Of a DNA stretch of 39,719 bases, positions 24,390 to 34,262 are shown piece after piece. Source of the stretch: Haematobacter genomosp. 1 (GTDB lineage Bacteria > Pseudomonadota > Alphaproteobacteria > Rhodobacterales > Rhodobacteraceae); assembly GCF_002196855.1 (NCBI RefSeq), contig NZ_NIPW01000054.1, positions 1-39,719 of the forward strand, read 5' to 3'. The notes under the pieces were generated by a model. The model saw only the letters and a list, made by a program, of their open reading frames with translations, did no database searches and was not told the DNA's origin. How positions within the stretch are numbered: position 1 is the first letter of the stretch; every line of letters begins with the position of its first letter. Position numbers and translations under genes: made by a program.

Positions 24390-25646
24390 ATGGTGACGAC
24401 CACAGAACAGCCGCCGCGAGGGACGTTTCGTCTGAGCATGCTGCTCTACGACACGCGTTACCGCGCGCTGACGATACAGATCATTTTCCTCATGGCGTTC
24501 ATGGCGGGGGCTGCGTGGCTTGTCCACAACGCGGTCGACAACCTCCGGGCGCTCGGCAAGGATTTCAACTTCGGCTTTCTCAATGTCCGCGCGGGTTACG
24601 ACATCAACCAGCGCCTGATCGAATATACCAACGACAGCACCCATGGCCGCGCCCTGCTGGTCGGGCTGATGAATACGCTGCTGCTGGCGGTGATGGGCTG
24701 CGTGACAGCGACGATCATCGGCGTCATCGGTGGCGTACTGCGTCTTTCCAACAACTGGCTCGTCTCCCGCCTGGCGGCGATCTATGTCGAGATTTTCCGC
24801 AATGTGCCGCTCCTGATCTGGATCCTCGTGGTCTTCGCCATTTTCAGCGAGAGCATGCCCGCGCCGAACGCTTTCAGGGGCGAAAATCCGGCGGCGACGA
24901 TGAAGCTGTTCGACACCATGGCGATCACCAACCGGGGCATCTATATCGCCGGGCCGATGTTCGACCGCAGCCTCGGCGCCCTTACGCTCGGACCGTTCAC
25001 GATCAGCCTCAATTTTCTGGCCGTGCTGGTGGCGCTGGTCATCGGCTGGCTGATCCATCGCGCGCTCAGCCGGAATGCGGAGATGGTGCAGAACGCAACG
25101 GGCCGCAGACCTGTCATCTGGTGGAAGAGCCTGCTGGGTTTCGTGGTGCCGTTCGTCGCCGTGCTCTATGCGCTCGGCTTTCACCTCGACCGCCCGTCGC
25201 TGCAGGGGTTCAACTTTCAGGGCGGCATCTACATGCGGGATTCGCTCATCGCCATGTGGATCGCCCTCTCGCTCTATACCGGCGCCTTCATCACGGAGAC
25301 GGTGCGCGGCGGTATTCTGGCCGTGCCACGCGGCCAGTCGGAAGCGGCAGCCGCCCTCGGTCTGCGCCCGTCGCGGACGATGCGGCTCGTGATCCTTCCG
25401 CAGGCGCTGCGGGTCATCATTCCGCCGCTGATCTCCCAGTATCTGAACCTGACCAAGAACACCTCTCTGGCACTTGCCGTCGGCTACATGGACCTTCGCT
25501 CCACCCTGGGGGGGATCACCCTCAATCAGACGGGGCGGGAGTTGGAGGCCATGATGCTCATGATGCTCATATATCTCGTGATCTCTCTGGTGATCTCGGG
25601 CGCGATGAACCTCTACAACAGCACCGTCAAGCTGAAGGAGCGATAG
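24390..25646 (+). CDS. aapQ: General L-amino-acid ABC transporter permease 1
   Basis: This inner-membrane permease subunit pairs with the next gene's product. The 418-residue protein has a first membrane segment at about 33-52 (IIFLMAFMAGAAWLVHNAV), a GLMNTLLLAVMGC segment, and the permease coupling motif ETVRGGILAVPRGQSEAAAA-LG near residue 310-330. I chose the ATG at 24390 (MVTTTEQPP) over a start 57 bases upstream within the hairpin region; CAGGGAGA lies 10-15 bases before it, which is slightly long. It is homologous to AapQ/BztB. Confidence 0.9.
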   Translation: MVTTTEQPPRGTFRLSMLLYDTRYRALTIQIIFLMAFMAGAAWLVHNAVDNLRALGKDFNFGFLNVRAGYDINQRLIEYTNDSTHGRALLVGLMNTLLLAVMGCVTATIIGVIGGVLRLSNNWLVSRLAAIYVEIFRNVPLLIWILVVFAIFSESMPAPNAFRGENPAATMKLFDTMAITNRGIYIAGPMFDRSLGALTLGPFTISLNFLAVLVALVIGWLIHRALSRNAEMVQNATGRRPVIWWKSLLGFVVPFVAVLYALGFHLDRPSLQGFNFQGGIYMRDSLIAMWIALSLYTGAFITETVRGGILAVPRGQSEAAAALGLRPSRTMRLVILPQALRVIIPPLISQYLNLTKNTSLALAVGYMDLRSTLGGITLNQTGRELEAMMLMMLIYLVISLVISGAMNLYNSTVKLKER

Positions 25647-25647
25647 G

Positions 25648-26946
25648 ATGAGCGACACTTCCTTCGTCCGCAAGCATATGCTGGAGCCGGAGCATCCCCC
25701 CGCGCGGGAGCGGGGGGCGGTGAAATGGCTGCGGGAGAACCTGTTCTCCGGCCCGGTCAACATCATCCTCACGGTGATCGCGCTTTACATCTGTTACCTG
25801 ATCCTCGCCGCGGTCGGCCCCTGGCTGGCGCGTTCCGTCTGGCACGGCAGCTCTCTGACGGAGTGCCGGCAAATCATCGCCGAACGCTATGGTCCCGGCG
25901 TCACCGGTGCCTGTTTTGCGGTGATTAGCGAACGCTGGAACCAGCTTCTGTTCGGCTTCTATCCGCGACAGCTCTATTGGCGACCGACGCTGGCGATGAT
26001 GCTGCTCCTGGTCGCCATCGCGCCGATCCTCTTCAATCGGATGCCGCGGGCGCTGCTGTATTTCACGCCGTTCTATCCGGCCGTCGCCTATTGGCTGCTG
26101 TGGGGCGGGACGCTGTGGTATCCGCTGGCGGTGATGGCCGGGCTGGCGCTGGTCATACCTGCCTTCCGGCTGGGCGAGCGGTTCAGTACGCTGACCGGTC
26201 TGCTGGCGGCGGTGGTGGTGCCGCTGCTGTGGTGGGGGTTCGCGCAGCAGTGGGTGGTGGCGGGGCTTTCCTCCGTTCTGCCTCTGACGCTGACCTACGT
26301 GCCCTCCAACAGTTTCGGCGGCTTCATGCTCTCCATCATCATCGGTGTGACGGGGATCGCGCTTTCGCTGCCGCTGGGCATCCTGCTCGCGCTGGGGCGG
26401 CAGTCCGACCTGTTCATCGTCAAGACGATCTGCGTGGGCTTCATCGAGTTCATTCGTGGCGTGCCGCTCATCACGCTGCTTTTTACGGCATCGCTGCTGC
26501 TGAACTACTTCCTGCCGCCCGGAACGAACTTCGACATCATCCTGCGCGTCGTCATCATGGTGACGCTTTTCGCCGCCGCCTATATGGCGGAGGTGATCCG
26601 GGGCGGGCTCGCGGCCCTGCCTCGCGGGCAGTATGAGGCGGCGGACGCCCTCGGGCTCGATTACTGGCAGGCCCAGCGGCTCATCATCATGCCGCAGGCC
26701 CTGAAGATCTCCATCCCCGGCATCGTCAACACCTTCATCGGGCTGTTCAAGGATACGACGCTCGTCGTTTTCATCGGCCTGCTCGATCCGATCGGGCTGT
26801 CCAACTCCATCCGGGCCAACCAGAGCTGGAACGGCATCTATTGGGAGCTGTTCATCTTCATCGGCCTTTGCTTCTTCATCTTCTGCTTCGGCATGTCGCG
26901 CTACTCCCTGTATCTGGAGCGGCGGCTGAAGACGGACCACCGCTAG
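25648..26946 (+). CDS. aapM: General L-amino-acid ABC transporter permease 2
   Basis: This is the second permease subunit, 432 residues, AapM/BztC-like. The N-terminal half has several membrane segments around a periplasmic loop, and the C-terminal half carries the conserved GFIEFIRGVPLITLLF and the coupling motif AEVIRGGLAALPRGQYEAAD. It begins one base after the aapQ stop and has AAGGAGCGATAGG as ribosome-binding region. It ends 9 bases before aapP. Confidence 0.93.
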   Translation: MSDTSFVRKHMLEPEHPPARERGAVKWLRENLFSGPVNIILTVIALYICYLILAAVGPWLARSVWHGSSLTECRQIIAERYGPGVTGACFAVISERWNQLLFGFYPRQLYWRPTLAMMLLLVAIAPILFNRMPRALLYFTPFYPAVAYWLLWGGTLWYPLAVMAGLALVIPAFRLGERFSTLTGLLAAVVVPLLWWGFAQQWVVAGLSSVLPLTLTYVPSNSFGGFMLSIIIGVTGIALSLPLGILLALGRQSDLFIVKTICVGFIEFIRGVPLITLLFTASLLLNYFLPPGTNFDIILRVVIMVTLFAAAYMAEVIRGGLAALPRGQYEAADALGLDYWQAQRLIIMPQALKISIPGIVNTFIGLFKDTTLVVFIGLLDPIGLSNSIRANQSWNGIYWELFIFIGLCFFIFCFGMSRYSLYLERRLKTDHR

Positions 26947-26955
26947 GAGAGACCC

Positions 26956-27723
26956 ATGTGCGCCACGCCCGCGCGGCAGCCCGCGTCCGACATCGCCGTC
27001 CAGATCGTCAAGATGAACAAGTGGTACGGCCAGTTCCACGTTCTGCGCGACATCGACCTGACCGTTGCGAAGGGGGAAAAGATCGTGATTGCCGGCCCAT
27101 CGGGTTCCGGCAAATCCACGCTGATCCGCTGCATCAACCGGCTGGAGGAGCATCAGTCCGGCAAGATCATCGTCGATGGCACGGAGCTCACCAACGACCT
27201 GAAGAACATCGACAAGGTGCGCTCGGAAGTCGGCATGGTGTTCCAGCACTTCAACCTGTTTCCGCACCTGACCATTCTGGAGAACTGCACCCTCGCGCCG
27301 ATCTGGGTGCGCAAGGTGCCGAAGAAGGAGGCGGAGGAGACGGCGATGCACTTCCTGCACAAGGTGAAGATCCCTGAGCAGGCGAGCAAGTATCCCGGCC
27401 AGCTTTCGGGCGGTCAGCAGCAGCGGGTGGCCATCGCCCGCTCGCTCTGCATGCGGCCGCGGATCATGCTGTTCGACGAGCCGACCTCAGCGCTCGACCC
27501 GGAAATGATCAAGGAGGTGCTGGACACCATGATCGAACTGGCGAACGAGGGGATGACCATGCTCTGCGTCACCCATGAGATGGGCTTTGCGCAGGCAGTG
27601 GCCGACCGGGTGATCTTCATGGATCAGGGGCAGATCGTGGAGCAGAACAACCCGACGGAGTTCTTCAACAATCCCCAGTCGGAACGGACTAAGCTGTTCC
27701 TTAGCCAGATCCTCGGCCACTGA
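26956..27723 (+). CDS. aapP: General L-amino-acid ABC transporter ATP-binding protein
   Basis: This cytoplasmic ATPase drives the transporter. The 255-residue product has Walker [10 protein letters not shown] at 47-55, the Q-loop [15 protein letters not shown], the signature [15 protein letters not shown], Walker [16 protein letters not shown], and the switch His in CVTHEMGF. It closes the operon, and the sixA-like gene runs convergently 21 bases away, with no clear terminator between them. Confidence 0.95.
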   Translation: MCATPARQPASDIAVQIVKMNKWYGQFHVLRDIDLTVAKGEKIVIAGPSGSGKSTLIRCINRLEEHQSGKIIVDGTELTNDLKNIDKVRSEVGMVFQHFNLFPHLTILENCTLAPIWVRKVPKKEAEETAMHFLHKVKIPEQASKYPGQLSGGQQQRVAIARSLCMRPRIMLFDEPTSALDPEMIKEVLDTMIELANEGMTMLCVTHEMGFAQAVADRVIFMDQGQIVEQNNPTEFFNNPQSERTKLFLSQILGH

Positions 27724-27744
27724 ATCCTAGGCCGATGAACCCGG

Positions 27745-28251
27745 CTATCGCTCCAGATCACGGGGCGTGACGAAATCCACGGTGCGACCGCTGCGGGGCA
27801 CTATGTCCTTCCAGCGGTCCTCCTCAAAGTCCACGATCAGGGTCGCGCCGGTGGGGTAACGACCGAAGTCGCGATGCACCGGCGGATCCGAAACGATCCG
27901 CTGGGCGAACTCGCCAATCCCGGGATTGTGGCCGATCAAAGCGACGACTGGGGCTTCCGCCTGACGGAGCAGGGAGAGAAGCACAGCAGGCTCCGCATGA
28001 TAGAGTTCCGGTACAAGATGCAGCGCTTCGGGCTCCGGCAGATGCTGGGCCATCCGCTCCCATGTCTGCCGGGTGCGCATTGCGGTGGAGCAGAGGACCT
28101 GCTGCGGAAGATAGCCGCTTTCGGCAAGCCACTGCCCGATATCCGTGGCCGCCTGCTGACCCCGGTTGTTGAGCTTGCGGTCGAAATCAGCGGCGGTCGG
28201 GTCTCCCCAACTGGATTTCGCGTGGCGGGTGAGGATCAGGCGGAGAGTCAT
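27745..28251 (-). CDS. sixA: SixA-type histidine phosphatase
   Basis: SixA removes phosphate from phosphohistidine in HPt-domain proteins in E. coli. The 168-residue product opens LRLILTRHAKSSWGDP, where RHAK holds the catalytic His, and has LIGHNPGIGEF with the second conserved His. FDRKLNNRGQQAATDIGQWL is also typical of the small histidine-phosphatase branch. It is the last gene of the minus-strand yidC-argB run, and its ATG overlaps the stop of the 4Fe-4S gene (ATGA). The partner phosphorelay protein is not in the window. Confidence 0.85.
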   Translation of the reverse strand: MTLRLILTRHAKSSWGDPTAADFDRKLNNRGQQAATDIGQWLAESGYLPQQVLCSTAMRTRQTWERMAQHLPEPEALHLVPELYHAEPAVLLSLLRQAEAPVVALIGHNPGIGEFAQRIVSDPPVHRDFGRYPTGATLIVDFEEDRWKDIVPRSGRTVDFVTPRDLER

Positions 28252-28934
28252 GATTGGGGATCATATCCTGCCCGCGGAAAAGCGGAAGGATGGAACTGCA
28301 TCATGTGATAGGCGGATTGCTCGGCGAGCCTGCCGTAACTTTGCGACAGCGGGCAGGAGCGCCGGACGGCGCAGCCGCTGGCAAGATTGTCCTGCCCTTC
28401 CTTCGTGTCGAGATAGGCGTGGCAGCGATCCAGATCATAGCCCTCTCCCGTCAGCGCCCCTGCGGGACAGGCGGTGAGGCAGGGCCGCTCACAGGCATCG
28501 CAGGGCCGGGGGGAGGGCGGCGGCAGCGCGACAGGCTCCCGCAGCGCCAGCGCGCCGCGATAGGACACCATCAGTCCCGCAGTGTCATGCACAAGCAGGG
28601 TGACGGGAGAGGTGAAGGCACGCCCGGAGCGCAGCGCCCAGCGGGTGAACGGCTTCCATGGCGGCCCGCCGAAGGGGAAATACGCCTTGGCCCGGAGATC
28701 GCAGGCCATCCGCCCGATGACCCGCCGCGACCAGCGGTCCAGAGGATCGGGACGACCGTCGCCGAACTCCGGCTCTGCCGTCACATGGCGCCAGAACCCG
28801 GGCTCTGCCGGGCCAAGCAGCAGCAGCGTGCCGGTCCCGTCGGGCAGGCCGTCCTCCGGCAGCGGTCGAAAGCCGCCGAAGATCGCAAGCCGATGCCGGG
28901 CCGCGATCTCCGCCACCTCGGCCCGGGTTGTCAC
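28248..28934 (-). CDS. Small 4Fe-4S cluster protein, QueG-like C-terminal half
   Basis: This 228-residue protein has one ferredoxin-type cluster motif, [15 protein letters not shown], and a second cysteine pair in [15 protein letters not shown]. It lacks an evident cobalamin-binding domain and is shorter than epoxyqueuosine reductase QueG (about 350-380 residues), though the cysteine-rich part resembles it. The function is unknown to me. It overlaps argB upstream (ATGA) and sixA downstream (ATGA), so the three are translationally coupled. Confidence 0.75.
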   Translation of the reverse strand: MTTRAEVAEIAARHRLAIFGGFRPLPEDGLPDGTGTLLLLGPAEPGFWRHVTAEPEFGDGRPDPLDRWSRRVIGRMACDLRAKAYFPFGGPPWKPFTRWALRSGRAFTSPVTLLVHDTAGLMVSYRGALALREPVALPPPSPRPCDACERPCLTACPAGALTGEGYDLDRCHAYLDTKEGQDNLASGCAVRRSCPLSQSYGRLAEQSAYHMMQFHPSAFPRAGYDPQS

Positions 28935-29824
28935 CGCCGACGCGGCTTGAAGCGCGGTTCCGTAGAGCGGATCAGCGTGCCCGCGCCGTGTTCGGTGAAC
29001 AGTTCCAGAAGGCAGGCATTGGGTTGCCGCCCATCCAGAATCACCGCCGCGCGGACGCCGCCCTCGATGGCCTCCAGCGCGGTCTGGGTCTTGGGAATCA
29101 TGCCGCCGGAGATCACGCCCTCCTCCGTCATGCGCTTCACATCCTCGGGCGAAAGCTGGGTCAGGACGTTGCCGTTCGCATCCTTGACGCCAGATACATC
29201 CGTCAGCAGCAGCAGACGATCAGCTTTCAGCGCCGCCGCGATCGCCCCCGCCGCCGTGTCACCGTTGACGTTGAAGGTCTCGTTATCGTCGGTGCCCGTC
29301 GCGACAGGGGCCACCACCGGGATGATCCCGGCGGCGAACAGGTCCTGGAGCACCTGCACGTTCATCTCCACCGGACGGCCGACGAAGCCCAGTTCCGGGT
29401 CATCGGCCACGCAGACCATCAGGTCGTCGTCCTTGCCGGACAGACCCACCGCGCGACCGCCCTCGTCATTGATCGCCTGCACGATCCGCTTGTTGACGAG
29501 GCCGGAGAGCACCATCTCCACCACTTCCACGGTGGCCTTGTCCGTCACCCGCTTGCCCCGCACGAAACGGGATTCGATGCCCAGACGCTTCAGCAGGTCG
29601 TTGATCTGCGGGCCGCCGCCATGCACCACGACGGGGTTCACGCCCACTTGCCGCATCAGCACGATGTCGCGCGCGAATTCCGCCATCGCCTCATCGTCGC
29701 CCATGGCGTTGCCGCCAAACTTCACCACCACGATGGCGTCGTTGTAGCGCTGGAGGTAGGGCAGCGCTTCCGAAAGCGTCTGCGCGGTTGCAATGGGATC
29801 GCGGACCACCTGTTTCCTCACCAT
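28931..29824 (-). CDS. argB: Acetylglutamate kinase
   Basis: ArgB phosphorylates N-acetylglutamate, the second step of arginine synthesis, in the cytoplasm. The 297-residue product has [20 protein letters not shown], the nucleotide/substrate part [19 protein letters not shown], and [16 protein letters not shown] near the C-terminal third. The N-terminal helix ([16 protein letters not shown]) is the one that mediates hexamerisation and arginine control in other proteins of the family. It lies 68 bases after engB. Confidence 0.96.
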   Translation of the reverse strand: MVRKQVVRDPIATAQTLSEALPYLQRYNDAIVVVKFGGNAMGDDEAMAEFARDIVLMRQVGVNPVVVHGGGPQINDLLKRLGIESRFVRGKRVTDKATVEVVEMVLSGLVNKRIVQAINDEGGRAVGLSGKDDDLMVCVADDPELGFVGRPVEMNVQVLQDLFAAGIIPVVAPVATGTDDNETFNVNGDTAAGAIAAALKADRLLLLTDVSGVKDANGNVLTQLSPEDVKRMTEEGVISGGMIPKTQTALEAIEGGVRAAVILDGRQPNACLLELFTEHGAGTLIRSTEPRFKPRRR

Positions 29825-29892
29825 TCCTGTCTCCCGTAGGCTTCGAGCCCTGCCTAGTGGTTTCGTGGCAGCGTGCCAAGACCCGCGTCTTG

Positions 29893-30546
29893 CTACTCCA
29901 GCGTCGCGATGATTGCGCGAAGCGTTTCTATTCCCTCACCCTTTTCAGAGGATGTGACGATGATCTCCGGGTAGGCGGCAGGGTGTTTGGCGAGCGCCTT
30001 TCGCACCTGCGCCAGCACCTTTTCCCGCTCCGGGCCGAGGATCTTGTCCACCTTCGTCAGCACAACCTGAAAGGTCACGGCGGAACGGTCGAGCAGCGTC
30101 AGGATTTCCTCGTCCACCGCCTTGATGCCGTGGCGTGCGTCGATCAGTACGAAGGCGCGGCGGAGGGTGGCGCGGCCCGACAGATAGGCCTTCAGCAGCG
30201 CCTGCCACTTTCTCACCGTGGCGACGGGAGCCTCGGCGAAGCCATAGCCGGGAAGATCGACGAGGTAGTGATCCTCTCCCGCCGTGAAATAGTTGATCTC
30301 CTGCGTCCGCCCCGGCGTGTTGGAGGCCCGCGCCAGCGCCTTGCGGCCGGTCAGCGCATTGATGAGGGAGGACTTGCCCACGTTGGACCGCCCGGCAAAG
30401 CACACTTCCAGCCGGTCGGCGGGGGGCAACCCGTCCATCGCGACGACGCCCTTCAGGAAATCCACCGGTCCGGCGAAAAGCAGACGCCCGCGTTCGCGCG
30501 CCGCGTCTTCCGGCTCCGGGGCGAGGGTAAAGGTCAGGTCGGTCAT
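29893..30546 (-). CDS. engB: Ribosome-biogenesis GTP-binding protein EngB/YihA
   Basis: EngB is an essential GTPase in large-subunit assembly in many bacteria. The 217-residue product has G1 [18 protein letters not shown]3 [12 protein letters not shown]4 TKVDK and G5 TSSEKGEG in order. The ATG at 30546 is preceded by GAGAG, a weak site. It follows the MOSC gene by 24 bases and is probably in the same transcript as yidC. Confidence 0.95.
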   Translation of the reverse strand: MTDLTFTLAPEPEDAARERGRLLFAGPVDFLKGVVAMDGLPPADRLEVCFAGRSNVGKSSLINALTGRKALARASNTPGRTQEINYFTAGEDHYLVDLPGYGFAEAPVATVRKWQALLKAYLSGRATLRRAFVLIDARHGIKAVDEEILTLLDRSAVTFQVVLTKVDKILGPEREKVLAQVRKALAKHPAAYPEIIVTSSEKGEGIETLRAIIATLE

Positions 30547-30570
30547 GGGAAACTCTCGATCAGAATGCGG

Positions 30571-31317
30571 TCAGGTCAGTTCCACGCGGTCGCCCGGCCC
30601 GACGGTGCCGCCTTCCAGCACCACGGCGTAGACGCCGAAGTCCTGCACGCCCACCAACTCGCGGAGGCCTTTCAGCGTATCGGCATCGACCTTGCCCGTG
30701 GCGGGGTTGGCGGTGGTCGCCTTGCACCGCCCGATGCGGTCCACGACGCGGAGCCGTGCGGAACCGATGCGGAGGTCGCGCCCGATCCAGTTCACCTCTT
30801 CCCACGCGGGCAGATCGTCCAGCCAGACGTTGCCGCGCCAGCGGTGAATGGACAGGTCCGTGCCCATATGGGCCGACAGGGCGGCATTGGAGGCGAGGTT
30901 CTTCAGCGACACGGTCGGAAGCTGGCTGTCCGTCATCCCCCGTCCGGCGGAGACGAGCGCCACCGGCTGCATCGGAGGCTCCGGGCTGATCGGGCGCACC
31001 CAGTCGAGAAAGCGTTCCACCTCCGTCACGGGGTCGAAGTCGATCGGGCCAAGGTCGGGATGGTCGAGCGCGAGCCGCCCCGTCGTCTCATCGAACCGCG
31101 CGGTGATCGCCATCAGCGCAGGCGTGCGCGCGCCGCGTTCGAAGTTCGCGCAGGGCATCCACCTCGGAGCGCCGGTATCGAACTTGGACATGCCGTGGGT
31201 CACGGCCCAGTGCCGGTCGAAGGGAAGGCACTCCGCCTCCGAAAGCAGAACGGACGCGAGTTCTTCGCGTCCGTGAGCCTTGATGGGGTGGCGGTAGAGA
31301 TGGGCGATGGTCGCCAT
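30571..31317 (-). CDS. MOSC-domain protein
   Basis: MOSC domains bind sulfur-carrying or molybdenum-cofactor groups. The 248-residue product begins IAHLYRHPIKAHGREEL, the beta-barrel N-terminal domain, and carries HRWRGNVWLDDLPAWEE and the conserved cysteine in RIGRCKATTANP. Which substrate it handles is unclear; mARC- and YiiM-like proteins reduce N-hydroxylated compounds. It begins 9 bases after the yidC stop. Confidence 0.87.
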   Translation of the reverse strand: MATIAHLYRHPIKAHGREELASVLLSEAECLPFDRHWAVTHGMSKFDTGAPRWMPCANFERGARTPALMAITARFDETTGRLALDHPDLGPIDFDPVTEVERFLDWVRPISPEPPMQPVALVSAGRGMTDSQLPTVSLKNLASNAALSAHMGTDLSIHRWRGNVWLDDLPAWEEVNWIGRDLRIGSARLRVVDRIGRCKATTANPATGKVDADTLKGLRELVGVQDFGVYAVVLEGGTVGPGDRVELT

Positions 31318-31326
31318 ATACCGGTC

Positions 31327-33201
31327 CTACTTCTTGGCGGGCTTCTTGTCCGCCGGTTTCGCCGACTTGTTCGCGACGGGCGTGGCGGGTTTCTTTCGCC
31401 TGAAACTCGCCTTTATGTTCCCGAACAGGTCAACTCTCGCCCCGTGGCTGCGCATGATGGCATATTGCTGGACGAAGGTGATGACGTTGTTGGTGATCCA
31501 GTAAAGCACAAGACCGCTCGCGAAGGATCCCAGCATGAACATGAACACCCAGGGCATCCAGGCAAAGATCATCGCCTGCGTCGGGTCCGGCGGCGCCGGG
31601 TTCAGCTTCTGCTGGAACCACATGGAGATGCCGAGGAAGATCGGCAGCATGCCGAGGAAGATCGTCGCCATCAGCGTCCCGTGCATGGGCGCAGCCCAAG
31701 GCAGGAGGCCGAACAGGTTGTAGAGCGACGACGGGTCCGGGGCCGAGAGGTCGCGGATCCAGCCGATCCACGGCGCATGGCGAAGCTCGATGGTGACGAA
31801 GATCACCTTGTAAAGCGAGAAGAAGATCGGGATCTGCACCAGCACGGGCAGACAGCCCGCCGCCGGATTCACCTTCTTCTCCTTGTAGAGCGCCATCATC
31901 CCCTGCTGGAGCTTCATCCGGTCGTCGCCGACCTGCTCCTTCAGCTTCTCCATCTCCGGCTGAAGCTCTTTCATCCGGGCCATGGAGACGTAGGACTTGT
32001 AGGCGAGCGGAAGCACCAGCGCCTTCAGCACGAAGGTCAGCGCGATGATGGACCAGCCCATGTTGCCGATGAAACCGTGCAGCCAGTGCAGCAGCCAGAA
32101 GATCGGCTTGGTCAGGAAGAAGAACCAGCCCCAGTCGATCACGTCGATGAAGCGGTCAACGCCGACGTCATTCTGATAATGACGGATCGTTTCCCACTCC
32201 TTCGCGCCGGCGAAGAGCATGGTGGAGGAACTGCCGGTTTCCCCTGCCGCGATGGTCAGCGTGGGGAGGCGGGCCTCCGTCTGATAGACGCTCGACTGAT
32301 CGGAATACTTGGCGACGGCGGTGAAGCTCTGCCCCGGCATGGGAACCAGCGTTGTCATCCAGTATTTGTCGGTAAAGCCGATCCAGCCGTTGGCGCTGAC
32401 ATCGACCGTTTCTGCCCGGGCGCCGCCCTCACGGTCGGAGCGGGGCAGGTCGGCCATCTTCTTGTATTTGATCTCGGTCAGCTTGCCGTCCGCCATCTGC
32501 ACGACGCCTTCGTGCAGGATGAAGAAGTTCTGCAGATCGGCCGGCAGCCCGTGGCGCGCGACGATGCCGTAAGGGGCAAGCCGCACTTCCGCCCCGGTAT
32601 TGTTCTCGACCGACTGGGTGACGGTGAACATGTAGTTCTCGTCGATCGCCATCTTCTGATGGAAGACGAGGCCCTGACCGTTGTCCCAGACAAGCTCCAC
32701 CGGCGCGCCGACGCCCAGCCTGTCGCCGGAGGCCAGCGTCCAGGGCGTGTTCGGTCCCGGCATCTGCGCATAGTCGAGCGTGCCGCCCGGCGCCCAGCCG
32801 TAGAGCGCGTAGTATGCCCCCTGCGCGCCGATCGGGGAGAGCAGCCGCACATACGGGCTGGTCTCGTCCAGCGTCTGACGATAGCCGGTCAGTTCCAGAT
32901 CGTCGATCCGGCCCCCCACCAGCGAGACGCTGCCCGCAAGGCGGGGCGTCTCGATCGCCAGCCGCGGCGCGGTCTCCGGCGTCGCCTGCGCGGACGTGCC
33001 GGGTGCGGTGCCGGGAGCGACGCCCGGCGTGGTGCCGGGTTGGGCTGTCGGCGGGGGCAACACCCCTTCCACCTGTTGCGTCACCGCATCTGGCGTGGTC
33101 GGCTGCACCTGATCGGCGGGCGGAAACAGCAGAAACCACACCACGATCACGATGAAGCTCAGGACGGATGCGATGATGAGGTTCTTGTTCTGATCGTCCA
33201 T
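31327..33201 (-). CDS. yidC: Membrane protein insertase YidC
   Basis: YidC inserts and folds inner-membrane proteins with or without SecYEG. The 624-residue product has an N-terminal membrane segment (IIASVLSFIVIVVWFLLFPP, about 8-27), a large periplasmic domain with a Pro/Thr/Ala-rich linker at about 30-75, and five C-terminal membrane segments including MGWSIIALTFVLKALVLPLA and the GLVLYWITNNVITFVQQYAI end. The tail is basic (KKPAKK). I chose the ATG at 33201 (MDDQNKN) over the GTG one codon upstream; AGGTGG lies 9 bases before it. The neighbours rnpA and rpmH, usual upstream of yidC, are absent. Confidence 0.96.
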   Translation of the reverse strand: MDDQNKNLIIASVLSFIVIVVWFLLFPPADQVQPTTPDAVTQQVEGVLPPPTAQPGTTPGVAPGTAPGTSAQATPETAPRLAIETPRLAGSVSLVGGRIDDLELTGYRQTLDETSPYVRLLSPIGAQGAYYALYGWAPGGTLDYAQMPGPNTPWTLASGDRLGVGAPVELVWDNGQGLVFHQKMAIDENYMFTVTQSVENNTGAEVRLAPYGIVARHGLPADLQNFFILHEGVVQMADGKLTEIKYKKMADLPRSDREGGARAETVDVSANGWIGFTDKYWMTTLVPMPGQSFTAVAKYSDQSSVYQTEARLPTLTIAAGETGSSSTMLFAGAKEWETIRHYQNDVGVDRFIDVIDWGWFFFLTKPIFWLLHWLHGFIGNMGWSIIALTFVLKALVLPLAYKSYVSMARMKELQPEMEKLKEQVGDDRMKLQQGMMALYKEKKVNPAAGCLPVLVQIPIFFSLYKVIFVTIELRHAPWIGWIRDLSAPDPSSLYNLFGLLPWAAPMHGTLMATIFLGMLPIFLGISMWFQQKLNPAPPDPTQAMIFAWMPWVFMFMLGSFASGLVLYWITNNVITFVQQYAIMRSHGARVDLFGNIKASFRRKKPATPVANKSAKPADKKPAKK

Positions 33202-33297
33202 CACGGACTTCCACCTGTCGTGCCTTTGGAATCAGGGCCGGTTCAACAGGCCGACCGGGCAAAGGTCAAGCAGATTTCCCCGAATCGGCCCCCGTGG

Positions 33298-34206
33298 TCA
33301 CTTCCGGGAGAGGTGAAAGGCGGCGTCCGGCCTGATCGCGCCCTCCGGCCGGGCCACGCCGCGCTCCGCAAGGTCGATCAGATGGGCGAGGACATTGCGC
33401 TCCGCCGCATGCATGAGGGGGGCGGGCGTGTCGGTATAGATCGTTGCGGCGATGCTGCGGGCGGTGCTCTCGCCTGCCTCCAGCGCCGCGCGGATCTGCC
33501 GCTCCCGCATCCGGCGATGATCGCGGAGCCAGCCGATCCGCGCGGTGGCGTCGGTGACCGGTGCGCCGTGGCCGGGCAGGAACACCGCCTCCGCCTGCGG
33601 CATCAGCCGGTCGAGAGAGGCCATGTAGGCCCCCATGTCGCCATCCGGCGGCGACACGATGGAGGTGGCCCAGCCCATCACCTGATCGCCCGACAACACG
33701 AACCCGCCCCACAGGAAACTCAGGTGATTGCCAAAATGTCCGGGCGTGTGCAGCGCGCGGAGCGGCTGCCCGCCGGCAAGGATTTCCGCCCCGTCGGCCA
33801 ATTCCTCATCCGGGGCGAAGGTCGGATCCGCCCCTTCACCGCCATCGGACATGCCCGCCGCGACCAGCCCCTCCATCGTTTCGCTCCGGCCCGCTGCGCT
33901 GTCGCCGAAGGCGGTGACAGGGGCGCTCACTTCCGCCGCCAGCCGCGCGGCGAGCGCGGAGTGATCGACATGGCTGTGGGTGACGAGGATCCGCTCGATC
34001 CGCTCTCCGGGCCGCAGGGCTTCCAGGATCGCGGCAAGGTGGCGTTCGTCGTCGGGGCCGGGATCGACAAGCGTCACGCGCCCCTCACCCAGCAGGTAGG
34101 TGTTCGTGCCGCGATAGGTCATGGCCGAGGGGTTCGGTGCGACGATGCGGCGCAACCCCGGCGCCAGTGTCTCGGGCGCGCCCGCCGTCGGATTGAAATC
34201 GTCCAT
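33298..34206 (-). CDS. Metallo-beta-lactamase-fold hydrolase
   Basis: This is an MBL-fold hydrolase of about 302 residues. It carries the metal-binding motif HSHVDHSALAARL (HxHxDH), a further His in LHTPGHFGNHLSF, and the GDQVMG and FLPGHGAP segments. The N-terminal GTNTYLLGEGRVTLVDPGP is typical of glyoxalase-II/LACTB2-like members, which hydrolyse thioesters or cleave RNA. I favour the ATG at 34206, preceded by GAGAGG, over the GTG at 34221. It is divergent from the sensor-kinase gene, with 56 bases between. Confidence 0.88.
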   Translation of the reverse strand: MDDFNPTAGAPETLAPGLRRIVAPNPSAMTYRGTNTYLLGEGRVTLVDPGPDDERHLAAILEALRPGERIERILVTHSHVDHSALAARLAAEVSAPVTAFGDSAAGRSETMEGLVAAGMSDGGEGADPTFAPDEELADGAEILAGGQPLRALHTPGHFGNHLSFLWGGFVLSGDQVMGWATSIVSPPDGDMGAYMASLDRLMPQAEAVFLPGHGAPVTDATARIGWLRDHRRMRERQIRAALEAGESTARSIAATIYTDTPAPLMHAAERNVLAHLIDLAERGVARPEGAIRPDAAFHLSRK

Positions 34207-34262
34207 CTCCGTCCTCTCCACAGCCTCTGGCCATTCTCCCTGACCCGTCCTAGGGTTCTGGC

